DNA from: Streptomyces sp. NBC_01485
GTDB lineage: Bacteria > Actinomycetota > Actinomycetes > Streptomycetales > Streptomycetaceae
Direction: 5' to 3'
NCBI RefSeq assembly: GCF_036227125.1
Contig: NZ_CP109435.1
Location: forward strand, 5,394,001-5,458,000
Length of the DNA: 64,000 nucleotides
Positions 26,972 to 35,655 of this stretch are shown here, piece by piece. The position numbers were made by a program, and so were the translations under genes. A model generated the notes under the pieces. It saw only the letters and a program-made list of their open reading frames with translations, had not been told where the DNA came from and did no database searches. Numbering within the stretch: position 1 is the first letter of the stretch; every line of letters starts with the position of its first letter.

Positions 26972-27040
26972 TTCGGCACTTAACGTGGCGGGTGTGGCGT
27001 CGGAAGCGACGGACGCCAAAGCCCGACAGGGAGAACGCGA

Positions 27041-27979
27041 ATGATCGACTCACGGCAGTTGACCAAGAGGTACGGCGAGAAGACGGCCGTCGACGGGCTG
27101 GACTTCGCCGTGAAGCCGGGAACGGTGACCGGCTTTCTGGGGCCCAACGGCGCGGGCAAGTCCACGACCATGCGCATGATCGTCGGCCTGGACGCCCCCA
27201 CGAGCGGCTCCGTCACCGTGAACGGCCACCACTACGCCCGCCATCAGGCTCCGCTGCAGGAGGTCGGCGCGCTCCTGGAGGCGAAGTCGATCCACCCGGG
27301 CCGCTCGGCGTACAACCACCTCAGAGCCCTCGCGCTGACCCACGGGATTCCGGCCCGCCGGGTCGACGAGGTCATCGGCCTCGCCGGACTGGGCGGCGTG
27401 GCGAAGAAGCGGGCCGGCGCCTTCTCCCTCGGGATGGGCCAGCGGCTGGGCATCGCGGCGGCCCTGCTGGGCGACCCGCAGACGGTGATGCTGGACGAGC
27501 CGGTCAACGGGCTGGACCCGGAGGGTGTGCTCTGGATCCGCAACCTGCTCAAGGGGCTCGCCGACGAGGGCCGCACGGTCTTCGTGTCCTCGCACCTGAT
27601 GAGCGAGATGGCCCTGGTGGCGGACCACCTGATCGTCGTGGGACGCGGGCGGCTGCTCGCCGACACCACCGTGGCGGACCTGATCCGCGAGGCGGGCGGG
27701 GACACGGTGCAGGTGGCGACGCAGGACCCGGCGCGGCTGCGGGACGTGCTGGCGGGGCCGGGCGTCGACGTCACCGGCCGGATCGGCTCCGAGGAACTGC
27801 GGGTGACCGGGCTGACCGCCCGCGAGATCGGACTGAAGGCCGCCGAGCACGGGATCGCGCTGTTCGAGCTGAGCGCGCGGACGGTGTCGCTGGAGGAGGC
27901 GTTCATGGACCTGACCAGGGATGCCGTGGAGTACCACGGCTCCACGACCGCGGCCGAGACCCTTGGGAGGCCCGCATGA
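27041..27979 (+). CDS. ABC transporter ATP-binding protein
   Basis: This encodes 312 aa. It has Walker A GPNGAGKSTT (residues 35-44), the signature SLGMGQRLGIA (the expected Ser-Gly-Gly is Leu-Gly-Met), Walker B TVMLDEPVNGLDPEG and the H loop SSHLMSEM. The C-terminal extension is typical of DrrA/CcmA-type exporters. Q90-type substitutions (EVGALLEAKSIHPGRSA) place it with the lantibiotic/drug exporter ATPases. GGGAGAACGCG precedes the ATG. ATGA overlap links it to the permease. Confidence 0.9.
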   Translation: MIDSRQLTKRYGEKTAVDGLDFAVKPGTVTGFLGPNGAGKSTTMRMIVGLDAPTSGSVTVNGHHYARHQAPLQEVGALLEAKSIHPGRSAYNHLRALALTHGIPARRVDEVIGLAGLGGVAKKRAGAFSLGMGQRLGIAAALLGDPQTVMLDEPVNGLDPEGVLWIRNLLKGLADEGRTVFVSSHLMSEMALVADHLIVVGRGRLLADTTVADLIREAGGDTVQVATQDPARLRDVLAGPGVDVTGRIGSEELRVTGLTAREIGLKAAEHGIALFELSARTVSLEEAFMDLTRDAVEYHGSTTAAETLGRPA

Positions 27980-28815
27980 GCACCCTCACCGCAACCGCCG
28001 AGGAACCCCGGATCACGCCCGCCCGCCCCGTCTACCGGGTGACCGGACGGCGCGTGCTGTCCTCGGAGTGGGCCAAACTGTGGTCCCTGCGCTCGACCTG
28101 GATCACGCTGGGCCTCGGCCTGTTGTTCCTGGTCGCCTTCGGGCTGATCGCCTCGAGCCGCTACCGGTCCGGCATCGGCTCCGGTCACATGGACCGGGAC
28201 TTCGCCCGGTCGACAGCGGTGAGCCTGTCCCTGTTCGGCACGAACTTCGCCCAGCTGGCCCTGGGCGTGCTCGGCGTGCTGGTCACGGCGGGCGAGTACT
28301 CGACCGGCATGATCCGTTCCACGCTCGCGGCCGTACCGCGCCGGCTGCCCGTGCTGTGGTCCAAGGCGGCCGTGTTCGGGCTGGTCGCGCTGGTGGTCGG
28401 CACTCTCGGCGCGTTCGTCGCCTTCGGCTTCGGCAGCGGCATCGTCTCCGGCACGCCCGCCGCGATGAGCCTGACGCACGCCGGAGCCGTACGAAGCCTG
28501 CTGGGCGCCGGCCTCTACCTCGGCCTCGTCGGGGTGATCGGCACCGCCCTGGGCGCGCTGCTGCGCTCGGTGGCCGGCGGGATCTCGGTGCTGGTGGCCA
28601 CCCTGATGCTGATCCCGGGACTGGTCTCCCTGCTGCCGAGCTCCTGGCAGGACGACATCAGCCCCTACCTGCCGTCCAACGCGGGGGAGGCGATGTTCGC
28701 CCTGACCCACGACGCCACGACGCTGGCGCCGGGCGCCGGGCTGCTGGTCTTCCTCAGCTGGACGGCGCTGGCGCTGGGCGGCGCGGCGTACCGGCTCGCG
28801 CGCAGCGACGTCTGA
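27976..28815 (+). CDS. ABC-2 type permease
   Basis: This encodes 279 aa. A cytoplasmic start ending in RRVLSSEWAKLWSLRSTWI is followed by about six helices, the usual ABC-2 exporter subunit layout. The motif AGEYSTGMIRSTLAAVPRR is the coupling region typical for this subfamily. It pairs with the upstream ATPase; the two-component system that follows in the same direction probably senses or controls its substrate. Confidence 0.88.
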   Translation: MSTLTATAEEPRITPARPVYRVTGRRVLSSEWAKLWSLRSTWITLGLGLLFLVAFGLIASSRYRSGIGSGHMDRDFARSTAVSLSLFGTNFAQLALGVLGVLVTAGEYSTGMIRSTLAAVPRRLPVLWSKAAVFGLVALVVGTLGAFVAFGFGSGIVSGTPAAMSLTHAGAVRSLLGAGLYLGLVGVIGTALGALLRSVAGGISVLVATLMLIPGLVSLLPSSWQDDISPYLPSNAGEAMFALTHDATTLAPGAGLLVFLSWTALALGGAAYRLARSDV

Positions 28816-28854
28816 CACCTGCACCGTGGAGACGTCTGACACCTGCACCATGGA
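28807..28854 (+). repeat. 24-bp tandem duplication at the permease stop
   Basis: The 24 bases at 28807-28830 (beginning GACGTCTGACACCTGC) are repeated at 28831-28854 with one change. The first copy includes the permease stop codon; the second fills the gap before the kinase start. Confidence 0.9.
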
Positions 28855-28857
28855 CAG

Positions 28858-30153
28858 GTGACGCCCGTGACCACCGATGACCTCAGCGGGATGGGACCGC
28901 TGGTCGCCCGGCTCTCCCGGGGCGGCCGGCGGTTGCGGCAGGCCGACCGGACACACCCGTGGGTGCTGGACACCGCGGTCGTCGTCCTGGTCTTCCTGTT
29001 GTTCTGCCTGCCCGACCTCCTCCACGGCGGGATGGGCGACGGCGACGGCGACGGCCCGCGCAGGTTCCGCCTGGCCTTCACCCAGCTGCCCGTCGCGGGA
29101 ATGCTGGCCTTCCAGGCCGGACTGGTGCTGCCGTTGCTGTGGCGGCGGCGCAGACCCCTCGTGGCGTTCGCCGCCATCACGGCGGTGTTCGTCCTCCAGT
29201 GGTCCCTGGGCGCTGCGCTGCGCGCGGACGTCGCCCTGTTCATCGCCCTGTACAGCCTGGCCCTGCACGGGTGGCTGCGGCAGCTGCCGTGGGCCTGCGC
29301 GGCCATGGCGGCCGCCATGGTGCTGGTCGCCGTACGGGTGTCGTCGGCGGTGTCCGTCTGGGACGCGCTGTTCTTCCTGCTGAGCACGGCGACCGCGGCG
29401 CTCGCGCTCGGCCTGATGGTACGGATCCGGCGGGCTCAGCTCGCCGGACTGCGGGACCGGGCCACCCGGCTGGAGATCGAGCGCGACCAGCGCAGCAGGC
29501 TGGCCACGGCCACCGAACGCACCCGGGTCGCCCGCGAGATGCACGACATCGTCGGCCACAACCTGTCCGTCATCATCACCCTCGCCGATGCCGGCGCCTA
29601 CGCCACCGACACCGCTCCCGAACGCGGCAAGGAGGCCCTCCAGCTCATCGGCGACACCGGCCGGCAGGCCCTCGGCGAACTGCGGCGCGTGCTCGGCGTG
29701 CTGCGCGACGCCGGGGGCGGTCCACCCGGCGGGCCCGAACTCAGCCCACAGCCCGGCATCCCGGACGTCGAAGCGTTGTGCGCCAAGGTGCGCGCCGCCG
29801 GACTGGAGGTCGTCTACCGGACCTCCGGCGATGTGGACGCCCTGGACGGCGGCGTGCAACTGACGGCGTATCGCATCGTCCAGGAAGCCCTCACCAACAC
29901 CCTGAAGCACACCGACACCGACACCAGGGTGCACGTGGCGATCCTCTTCGCGGACGACCGGCTGAACATCCAGGTCCAGGACACCGGCCCGGCCGCACCG
30001 GCCGGACCGCCTAACGAGGAAGGACATGGTCTGGTGGGCATGCGGGAGAGAGCGGCTCTGTACGGCGGAACCGTCAGCGCGGGGCCGACGGGCGGCGGAG
30101 GATGGAGCGTCGGGGCCGTCCTCGACCTCACGCCCCAGGGCGGTGCCCGGTGA
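28858..30153 (+). CDS. NarL-type sensor histidine kinase
   Basis: This encodes 431 aa from GTG 28858 (GTG 28867 is also possible). Four to five membrane helices fill residues 38-190. The HisKA_3 H box is ERTRVAREMHDIVGHNLSVI, and the ATPase part has YRIVQEALTNTLKH and GHGLVGMRERAALYGG. It lacks a large sensor domain, so a membrane signal is likely, perhaps from the adjacent exporter. Its stop overlaps the regulator start (GTGA). Confidence 0.92.
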   Translation: MTPVTTDDLSGMGPLVARLSRGGRRLRQADRTHPWVLDTAVVVLVFLLFCLPDLLHGGMGDGDGDGPRRFRLAFTQLPVAGMLAFQAGLVLPLLWRRRRPLVAFAAITAVFVLQWSLGAALRADVALFIALYSLALHGWLRQLPWACAAMAAAMVLVAVRVSSAVSVWDALFFLLSTATAALALGLMVRIRRAQLAGLRDRATRLEIERDQRSRLATATERTRVAREMHDIVGHNLSVIITLADAGAYATDTAPERGKEALQLIGDTGRQALGELRRVLGVLRDAGGGPPGGPELSPQPGIPDVEALCAKVRAAGLEVVYRTSGDVDALDGGVQLTAYRIVQEALTNTLKHTDTDTRVHVAILFADDRLNIQVQDTGPAAPAGPPNEEGHGLVGMRERAALYGGTVSAGPTGGGGWSVGAVLDLTPQGGAR

Positions 30154-30818
30154 CCACCGTGCTCATCGTGGACGACCAGCCGCTGCAACGCTACGGCTTC
30201 CACCTGCTCCTGGACTCCGTCCCCGAGACCGACGTCGTCGGTGAGGCCGCCCACGGCGCCGAGGCCGTCCGCAAGGCCGCCGAACTGCGCCCGGACGTCG
30301 TTCTGATGGACGTCCGCATGCCCGGCATGGACGGCATCGAGGCCACCCGCCGCATCGTCGCCGCCGGCGGCCGCTCGAGCGTCCTCGTGCTCACCACCTT
30401 CGACCTCGACGAGTACGTCCACGCCGCCATCCGCGCCGGAGCCAGCGGCTTCCTCCTCAAGGACGCGCGCCCCGAAGAGCTCCTCGCCGGCATCCGCGCC
30501 GTCGCCGTGGGAGACGCCGTCATCGCGCCCGCCCTCACCCGCCGCCTCCTGGACGAGTTCGGCCGCTACGTCCCCGCTCACCGCGCAGGCACCGCCGAGG
30601 ACCCGGGACTGCGCTCCCTCACCGACCGCGAACGCGAGATCCTCGTCGCCGTCGGCAAGGGCTGGACCAACGGCGAGATCGCCACCCGGTTCGTCCTGTC
30701 CGAGTCCACCGTCAAGACCCACGTCGGCCGCGTCCTGGCCAAGATCGGCGCCCGCGACCGCGTCCAGGCCGTGATCTTCGCCTACGACCACGGCCTCGCC
30801 CGGCCCGGCGTGGACTGA
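30150..30818 (+). CDS. NarL/LuxR-family response regulator
   Basis: This encodes 222 aa. The receiver has DD in LIVDDQPLQRYG, the phospho-acceptor D in VVLMDVRMPGMDG, T in VLTTFD and K in FLLKDARPEELL. The C-terminal HTH_LuxR reads LTDREREILVAVGKG and STVKTHVGRVLAKIGARDR. It is the partner of the preceding kinase and likely controls the ABC exporter operon. Confidence 0.93.
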   Translation: MTTVLIVDDQPLQRYGFHLLLDSVPETDVVGEAAHGAEAVRKAAELRPDVVLMDVRMPGMDGIEATRRIVAAGGRSSVLVLTTFDLDEYVHAAIRAGASGFLLKDARPEELLAGIRAVAVGDAVIAPALTRRLLDEFGRYVPAHRAGTAEDPGLRSLTDREREILVAVGKGWTNGEIATRFVLSESTVKTHVGRVLAKIGARDRVQAVIFAYDHGLARPGVD

Positions 30819-30934
30819 ACCGATGAGCGGCAGCCTCTCCCCGACCGGCAGCGGTCCTGCCACGTTCACTCTGCTCGTCCCCGTCCCCGTACGGCAGGAG
30901 GAGGCCGGCCCGGCGGGCGGCGGCTGAGCATCGT

Positions 30935-31978
30935 TCAGGGGCCTGCTGTGGGGGCGGGGTCGCGCCGGAGGCGGGTGACGATGCGGCTCGCGGCGGTCTT
31001 CTGCAGTAGCCCGTAGGCGAGGACCGGCAGCAGCAGGTGCGGTTTGTCGGGCAGGGAAGCGGTGATCAGGACCGCGCTCGCGCTGCTGTTGTTCATGCCG
31101 CAGGCGAGCGTGAGCGACGAGGCGGTACCCGCCTCCAGCCGCAGAACGCGGGCGGCGGCCCGGCCGAGGGCGAAGGAGAGCAGGCAGACCAGCGCGGCCA
31201 CGGCCAGGGCCGCGGCGAACAGCAGCGGGCGGGGCCGGGCCAGGACGGAGCCGAGGGCGCCGCTTGCGTTGACGTAGGTCAGCAGCAGTGAGCCGGCCAG
31301 GGCCAAGGGCGTCACCGTCAGTTGAAGGCGGTGCAGCGGGCGCGCGGGCAGGACGAGCGCGCCAAGCAGGCCCGCCGCACAGGGAAGGACCACGGCGGTG
31401 AGGGCGAATCCGCCCTCGGCCAGCCGGCCGGTGGCGGCGAGGGTGTGCGCGTAGCCGCCGCTGAGCAGCGGCGACAGCGTCGCCATCAGCAAGGGGGTGG
31501 TGAGCGGGCTGAGGAGGGTGGAGGCCAGGACGAGGCCCACCATCGTCGGCTGGTCGCCGTCGCCCTTGTCGGTCCATACGGTGGCCCCGGCGGCGACGGG
31601 CATCGCCACGACGAGGATCATCGCGGTGAGCAGTCCGCTGCCCCCGTCGGTGTCGGGGGTGCGCCGCAGCAGGAACGCGACGAACGGGACGACCGCCAGC
31701 GGGATCACCAGGTGCAGCACGAGCCCGGCGAGCAGCGCCTTCGGGTGCCGCAGCAGGCGGCCCAGCGCGCGGACGGGTACCTGGAGCCCGGCCGAGAACA
31801 GCACCAGGGACAGCAGGACCGGTGCGGCGTGCAGGGCCAGGTGCGTCGGCGGTAGTGGTAAGGCATGGGGGCGGCGCAGCCACAGGCCGGGTCCGGGCAT
31901 GAGCAGGGCGAGGGCGTAGGCGAGGACGACGGCGCGGCCGAGCCGGTGCCGCAGCCAGGACGCGGCGCGGGTGTGCAT
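30935..31978 (-). CDS. Bile acid:sodium symporter (BASS/SBF-like) family protein
   Basis: This encodes 347 aa from ATG 31978; an upstream in-frame start at 32023 is possible. It has about nine to ten helices. Features of the BASS fold are LLSLVLFSAGLQVPVRALGR in the first half and ACGMNNSSASAVLITASLP in the second, the crossover region with the Asn-Asn-Ser motif that binds Na+. The transported organic anion is unknown. It is divergent from the second DUF347 gene and shares its control region. Confidence 0.78.
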   Translation of the reverse strand: MHTRAASWLRHRLGRAVVLAYALALLMPGPGLWLRRPHALPLPPTHLALHAAPVLLSLVLFSAGLQVPVRALGRLLRHPKALLAGLVLHLVIPLAVVPFVAFLLRRTPDTDGGSGLLTAMILVVAMPVAAGATVWTDKGDGDQPTMVGLVLASTLLSPLTTPLLMATLSPLLSGGYAHTLAATGRLAEGGFALTAVVLPCAAGLLGALVLPARPLHRLQLTVTPLALAGSLLLTYVNASGALGSVLARPRPLLFAAALAVAALVCLLSFALGRAAARVLRLEAGTASSLTLACGMNNSSASAVLITASLPDKPHLLLPVLAYGLLQKTAASRIVTRLRRDPAPTAGP

Positions 31979-32028
31979 CGGCCCATCGTGATCAGGCCGG
32001 ACCCGGCGGGCCGGGAAAGCCACGCGGC

Positions 32029-32046
32029 AGTCAGGATGCGTTCAGG
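32029..32046. promoter_or_regulatory. GTTCAGG-type direct repeat upstream of second DUF347 gene
   Basis: A perfect GTTCAGG (32040-32046) is preceded 11 bases earlier by AGTCAGG (32029-32035), a five-of-seven match. It lies 25 bases before the DUF347 gene and 51 bases before the divergent BASS gene. Confidence 0.5.
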
Positions 32047-32070
32047 CAACCGCTGGCAGTGTCCCGCCCC

Positions 32071-32910
32071 ATGACCTACGAACTCTCCGAGACACCAGAA
32101 GCCGAACCGGGTACGAGCGCCTCCGCCCGCCCTTCCCACCGCCTGCACTGGAACAAGGTCCCCGAAGTCACCGCCTACTTCTGGATCATCAAGGTGCTGT
32201 GCACGACGGTCGGCGAGACAGCGGCGGACCTGCTCAACGAGAAAGCCGGTCTGGGCCTGGCCGGTGTGTCGGTCCTGATGAGCGCGCTGCTCGCGGTCGT
32301 TCTCGTCGTGCAGTTCCGTACCACCGCCTACCGCGCGGGCGTCTACTGGCTGGCTGTCGCCCTCGTCAGCGTCGTCGGCACGCTGATCAGCGACAACCTC
32401 ACCGACAACATGGGCGTACCGCTGGAGACGACCACCACGGTCTTCGCGCTCCTCCTCGCGGTCGTCTTCGTCGTCTGGTACCGGCGTGAGCGGACCCTGT
32501 CGATCCACAGCATCGAAACCACCAGCCGTGAGTCGTTCTACTGGCTAGCCGTACTGTTCACGTTCGCCCTCGGCACCGCGGCCGGCGACCTGGTCTCCGA
32601 GCGCATGGACCTCGGCTACTGGCTCGCGGCCATCCTGTTCGCCCTGGCCATCGGCGCCGTCGCGGTCGCGCACTTCGCGCTGGGCCTGGACGCGGTGTGG
32701 AGCTTCTGGATCGCCTACGTCCTCACCCGCCCGCTGGGCGCCTCGATCGGCGACTACCTCTCCCAGCCGACCGGCGACGGCGGCCTCGGCTTCGGCACTG
32801 TCATCACCAGCGGGCTCTTCCTGGCCGTCATCCTCGGGCTGGTGGTGTACCTGGCCGTGACCCGCAAGGACGTCGCGGACCCCGGGCGCGTGACGCGGCA
32901 GGCGGCCTGA
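32071..32910 (+). CDS. DUF347 repeat membrane protein (paralogue 2)
   Basis: This encodes 279 aa from ATG 32071 (GTG 32059 is possible). It has the same four-repeat layout: FWIIKVLCTTVGETAAD, YWLAVALVSVVGTLISD, YWLAVLFTFALGTAAGD and FWIAYVLTRPLGASIGD. It is clearly closer to paralogue 1 (both share WYRxExTLSIHSI between repeats two and three) than to paralogue 3. Only a 151-base gap with a GTTCAGG repeat separates it from paralogue 3. Confidence 0.85.
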   Translation: MTYELSETPEAEPGTSASARPSHRLHWNKVPEVTAYFWIIKVLCTTVGETAADLLNEKAGLGLAGVSVLMSALLAVVLVVQFRTTAYRAGVYWLAVALVSVVGTLISDNLTDNMGVPLETTTTVFALLLAVVFVVWYRRERTLSIHSIETTSRESFYWLAVLFTFALGTAAGDLVSERMDLGYWLAAILFALAIGAVAVAHFALGLDAVWSFWIAYVLTRPLGASIGDYLSQPTGDGGLGFGTVITSGLFLAVILGLVVYLAVTRKDVADPGRVTRQAA

Positions 32911-32913
32911 ACG

Positions 32914-32942
32914 GTTCCGAAGACGTTCAGGAAGCGTTCAGG
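32914..32942. promoter_or_regulatory. Triple GTTCAGG-type direct repeat upstream of third DUF347 gene
   Basis: GTTCCGA (32914), GTTCAGG (32925) and GTTCAGG (32936) follow one another at exactly 11 bases. The third gene starts 120 bases downstream. The last two units match the pair before paralogue 1. Confidence 0.62.
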
Positions 32943-33061
32943 CGATCACCGACAAGGTCGGACACCACGGTCGGCCTCGCGGTCGACCCGTGTGTCGCAG
33001 GGCGCCCGTCGCGCGGAGACGGGTCCCCTTTCACACCCCCCACGAACAGGAGTGTCCGACC

Positions 33062-33991
33062 ATGGAGAACCCCGAAGTCCTCACCGACTTAGACGTTGCC
33101 GCCCGGCAGCAACGAGCCGCGACCACGGCCAGGTCGGTGATGAAGAAACTGCCCGAGGTCACCCTCGCCTTCTGGATCATGAAAGTCGCGGCGACGACCC
33201 TGGGCGAGACGGCCGGCGACCTCTTCGCCCAGACCCTGAAGCTCGGCTACTTCCTCACCACGATCGCCCTGTTCCTGCTCTTCGTGGTGACCCTGGTCGT
33301 TCAGCTACGCTCCCGCCGCTACAACCCGTTCTTCTACTGGACGGTCATCCTGTCGACCAGCATGGCCGGTACCACGATGTCCGACTTCATGAACCGCGAC
33401 GCCAGCACCAAGTACCTCTCGAGCGGCGCCACTTCGCTGGGCTGGGGACCCCAGGGCCTCGGCCTCGGATACCCGACGGGCGCGGCGATCCTGATCTCGA
33501 TCCTGGTCGTCATCTTCGCCGTCTGGAAGCTGACCGGGATGACGTTCGTCATCCGCGACATCGTCAGCTTCCGCGGCGAGGTGCTGTTCTGGTCGGCGAT
33601 CCTCGTCTCCAACACCCTCGGCACCTCGATGGGCGACTTCCTGTCCGACAGTTCAGGCCTCGGCTACGCGGGCGGGGCGGCGCTGGTGACCGGTGTCCTG
33701 CTGGTGCTGGTGGCCCTGATGAGGGCGCCCGTCGTGCCGAACGTGCTGCTCTTCTGGATCGCCTTCGTGCTGACCCGCCCGCTCGGCGCGACAGCCGGTG
33801 ACTTCCTGACCAAGCCGGTCGCGAAGGGCGGTCTCGACCTCGGTACGGCGGGTTCCTCGGCCGTGCTGTTGGCCGTACTGGTCGGTCTGACGGGTTACGC
33901 CCACGCTCAGGAGCGCCGCAGCCTCGCTCCGTCTGCGGCCCTGCCTCCGGAGACGGGCGAGTACGACCAGGCCACCGAACGGGCCGACTGA
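33062..33991 (+). CDS. DUF347 repeat membrane protein (paralogue 3)
   Basis: This encodes 309 aa. AGGAGTG precedes ATG 33062. The repeats are FWIMKVAATTLGETAGD, YWTVILSTSMAGTTMSD, FWSAILVSNTLGTSMGD and FWIAFVLTRPLGATAGD. It is longer than its paralogues because of a loop after repeat two (RDASTKYLSSGATSLGWGPQ) and a soluble tail. The linker FVIRDIVSFRG replaces the SIHSI segment. Three different copies in one region suggest distinct but related substrates or subunits of a hetero-oligomer. Confidence 0.85.
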   Translation: MENPEVLTDLDVAARQQRAATTARSVMKKLPEVTLAFWIMKVAATTLGETAGDLFAQTLKLGYFLTTIALFLLFVVTLVVQLRSRRYNPFFYWTVILSTSMAGTTMSDFMNRDASTKYLSSGATSLGWGPQGLGLGYPTGAAILISILVVIFAVWKLTGMTFVIRDIVSFRGEVLFWSAILVSNTLGTSMGDFLSDSSGLGYAGGAALVTGVLLVLVALMRAPVVPNVLLFWIAFVLTRPLGATAGDFLTKPVAKGGLDLGTAGSSAVLLAVLVGLTGYAHAQERRSLAPSAALPPETGEYDQATERAD

Positions 33992-34405
33992 GCGCGAACC
34001 CCGCCACGCTCGTCCGGCAGGCGCGGGAGAGCGTCCTGCGCCCACCTCGGCGCCTGACCGCTTCAGCGTGTCGAGAGAGGATGCGCCTGCCGGATTCGTC
34101 CGGCGAGGATGAGAGCGCCACCGGGAGGTGGGCCGGTGTTCAGGAGGCCATGTCCGGCCTGCCAGGCACGCGACACGCCCGGGAGGAATTCGTGAGGCAC
34201 GCCCGCAACACGTCTGCCACGCCCGAACCGTCGGACGGACCTGCCCGAGGGCTTTCGGCGTGGCGGTTCGTGTTGGTGTTCGGGGGCGTCAGTCTGCTGA
34301 TGGACTTCGTCTACCTCTGATCTTGCGCAGTGCTCCGTCCTTTAGGGCGGAGGTGAGGCACGGAGGCGCGAAGCGCCGGAGTTCTCTGCGTCTGCGTGGT
34401 GAGGG

Positions 34406-34834
34406 TCAGGTGGGTCGCTGCTGGTTCTCGATGTACTGGCGGACGACGGTGAGCGGTGCGCCGCCGCATGATCCGGCGAAGTAGGAGCCGGACCAGAAGT
34501 GTCCGCCCCACAGGTACCGGCGGACATGCGCGTCGTACTCCTGGCGGAGTCGGCGCGAGCTGACGCCCTTGAGGGAGTTGACCAGCTTGGAGAGCTGGAC
34601 TTTGGGCGGGTAGTGCACGAGCAGGTGGATGTGGTCCTGTTCGCCGTTGAACTGTTTCAGCTCGGCCTCGAAGTCGTCGCAGACCTCCCGCATGATCTCT
34701 TCGGTGCGGGTAAGCATGGCGTCGGTGAACGCCTTCCGCCGGTACTTCGTGACAAAAACCAAGTGAACGTGCAGGTTGTAGACAACATGGCGACCGGTTC
34801 TGACATCGGGATTAGGGTTCCAGCGCGGTGACAT
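34406..34834 (-). CDS. tnpA: IS200/IS605 Y1 transposase TnpA
   Basis: This encodes 142 aa, full length for the family. The HUH motif is in EQDHIHLLVHY (about residue 70) and the catalytic tyrosine in LTVVRQYIENQ near the C-terminus. Y1 enzymes move single-stranded element DNA between hairpin-marked ends during replication. The protein may still be active, but it needs both ends in cis and only the left end remains here. Confidence 0.92.
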   Translation of the reverse strand: MSPRWNPNPDVRTGRHVVYNLHVHLVFVTKYRRKAFTDAMLTRTEEIMREVCDDFEAELKQFNGEQDHIHLLVHYPPKVQLSKLVNSLKGVSSRRLRQEYDAHVRRYLWGGHFWSGSYFAGSCGGAPLTVVRQYIENQQRPT

Positions 34835-34857
34835 AAACCAATGCTAAACTCCCGGCT

Positions 34858-35385
34858 GTGAATCACGACACCCTGGTCAAGCGGCAGTTCGGGCACCGTG
34901 CCCGGCTTGCGCTGTCGCCTGCCGAGGTGCTGAAGACAGACGACCAGGCGCACGCCGCCCGCACGATGTGGAACTGTCTGCACGCGTGGTGGCAGATGAT
35001 GCCGAAGGAGAAGCGGACGCTCGGACACGCGGACGCCGCGATCCGGCAAGCCCGTCAGGACATCGACTTCCTGGCAGTCCTCCCCGCCCAGGCCGCGCAA
35101 GCGGTCCTCAAGACGTACTTCCAGGCGTGGAAGAACTGCTGGGAAGGGCGGGCGGACGCACCGAACTTCAAGGGCCGGTTCCGGTCGGTGATGTCGGTGG
35201 ACATCCCGCAGGGCCGTGACCTCAACATCGTCCGCGTGCACCGACGCTGGGGCATGGCCAACATTCCCAAGGTGGGCCGGGTCCGCTTCCGCTGGACCAA
35301 AGACCTGCCGGTGGGCAAGCACGCAGGCGCACAGAACCGGATCACCGGGGCCCGGCTGGTCAAGGACGCGCTCGGATGGCACATC
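34858..35385 (+). pseudogene. tnpB: TnpB (RNA-guided nuclease) truncated after N-terminal third
   Basis: Reading starts at GTG 34858 and shows a TnpB N-terminus: RARLALSPAEVLKTDDQAHA, MWNCLHAWWQMMPK, VLKTYFQAWKNCWEGRADAP, FKGRFRSVMSVDI and ITGARLVKDALGWHI. After this the sequence becomes MFS transporter. The RuvC catalytic domain and zinc finger are lost, so it has no nuclease function. The frame runs on by chance to about 35499. Confidence 0.85.
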
Positions 35386-35655
35386 GGGTGGTCACGGGGG
35401 CGGGCGAGGCCGCCGCTCTCGGACTGCGTCTGGCTTCGGGACCACTGGCCGACCGCAGCCGCCGCTTCTGGGCGTGGACCATCGCCGGATACGTGCTGAC
35501 CGCGGCCACCGTCCCGATGCTCGGTCTGACCGGCGTGCTGTGGGTGGCCAGCACCCTGGTGATCGCGGAACGCGTCGGCAAGGCCGTGCGCTAACTCGAC
35601 AGGTGCTCGACTTCGCCGAACCGCTTCAGCGTGGCCAGGGCCTTGCGGATCTTCT

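Larger units (their letters stand above)
34313..35385. mobile_element. IS200/IS605-type element, right end deleted
   Basis: The left end carries the subterminal hairpin expected for this family: CTCCGTCC (34333-34340), loop TTTA, GGGCGGAG (34345-34352), and a second small hairpin at about 34364-34376 (GGCGC-GAA-GCGCC). A Y1 transposase (minus) and a tnpB (plus) are arranged divergently as in IS605/IS1341-type elements. tnpB is broken and no right-end hairpin is found before MFS sequence resumes, so the element cannot excise by itself. Confidence 0.8.
34192..35594 (+). pseudogene. MFS transporter gene interrupted by IS200/IS605 element
   Basis: The 5' part starts at GTG 34192 (GGAGGA just upstream) and reads LSAWRFVLVFGGVSLLMDFV up to about 34312. 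After the insertion the same protein resumes near 35376 as VTGAGEAAALGLRLASGPLA, FWAWTIAGYVLTAATVPMLG and ends at GKAVR with a stop at 35592-35594. The loop after the first helix is missing, so DNA was deleted next to the insertion. The protein also stops after about four helices, where SARP sequence begins, so the 3' two thirds of the gene are lost as well. Confidence 0.72.

Noticed and set aside
25801..28815. One 1004-codon plus-strand frame
   Set aside because: It is an out-of-frame run through the glycosyltransferase-like gene and the ATPase gene that happens to join the permease frame; real starts lie at 25373, 27041 and 27976.
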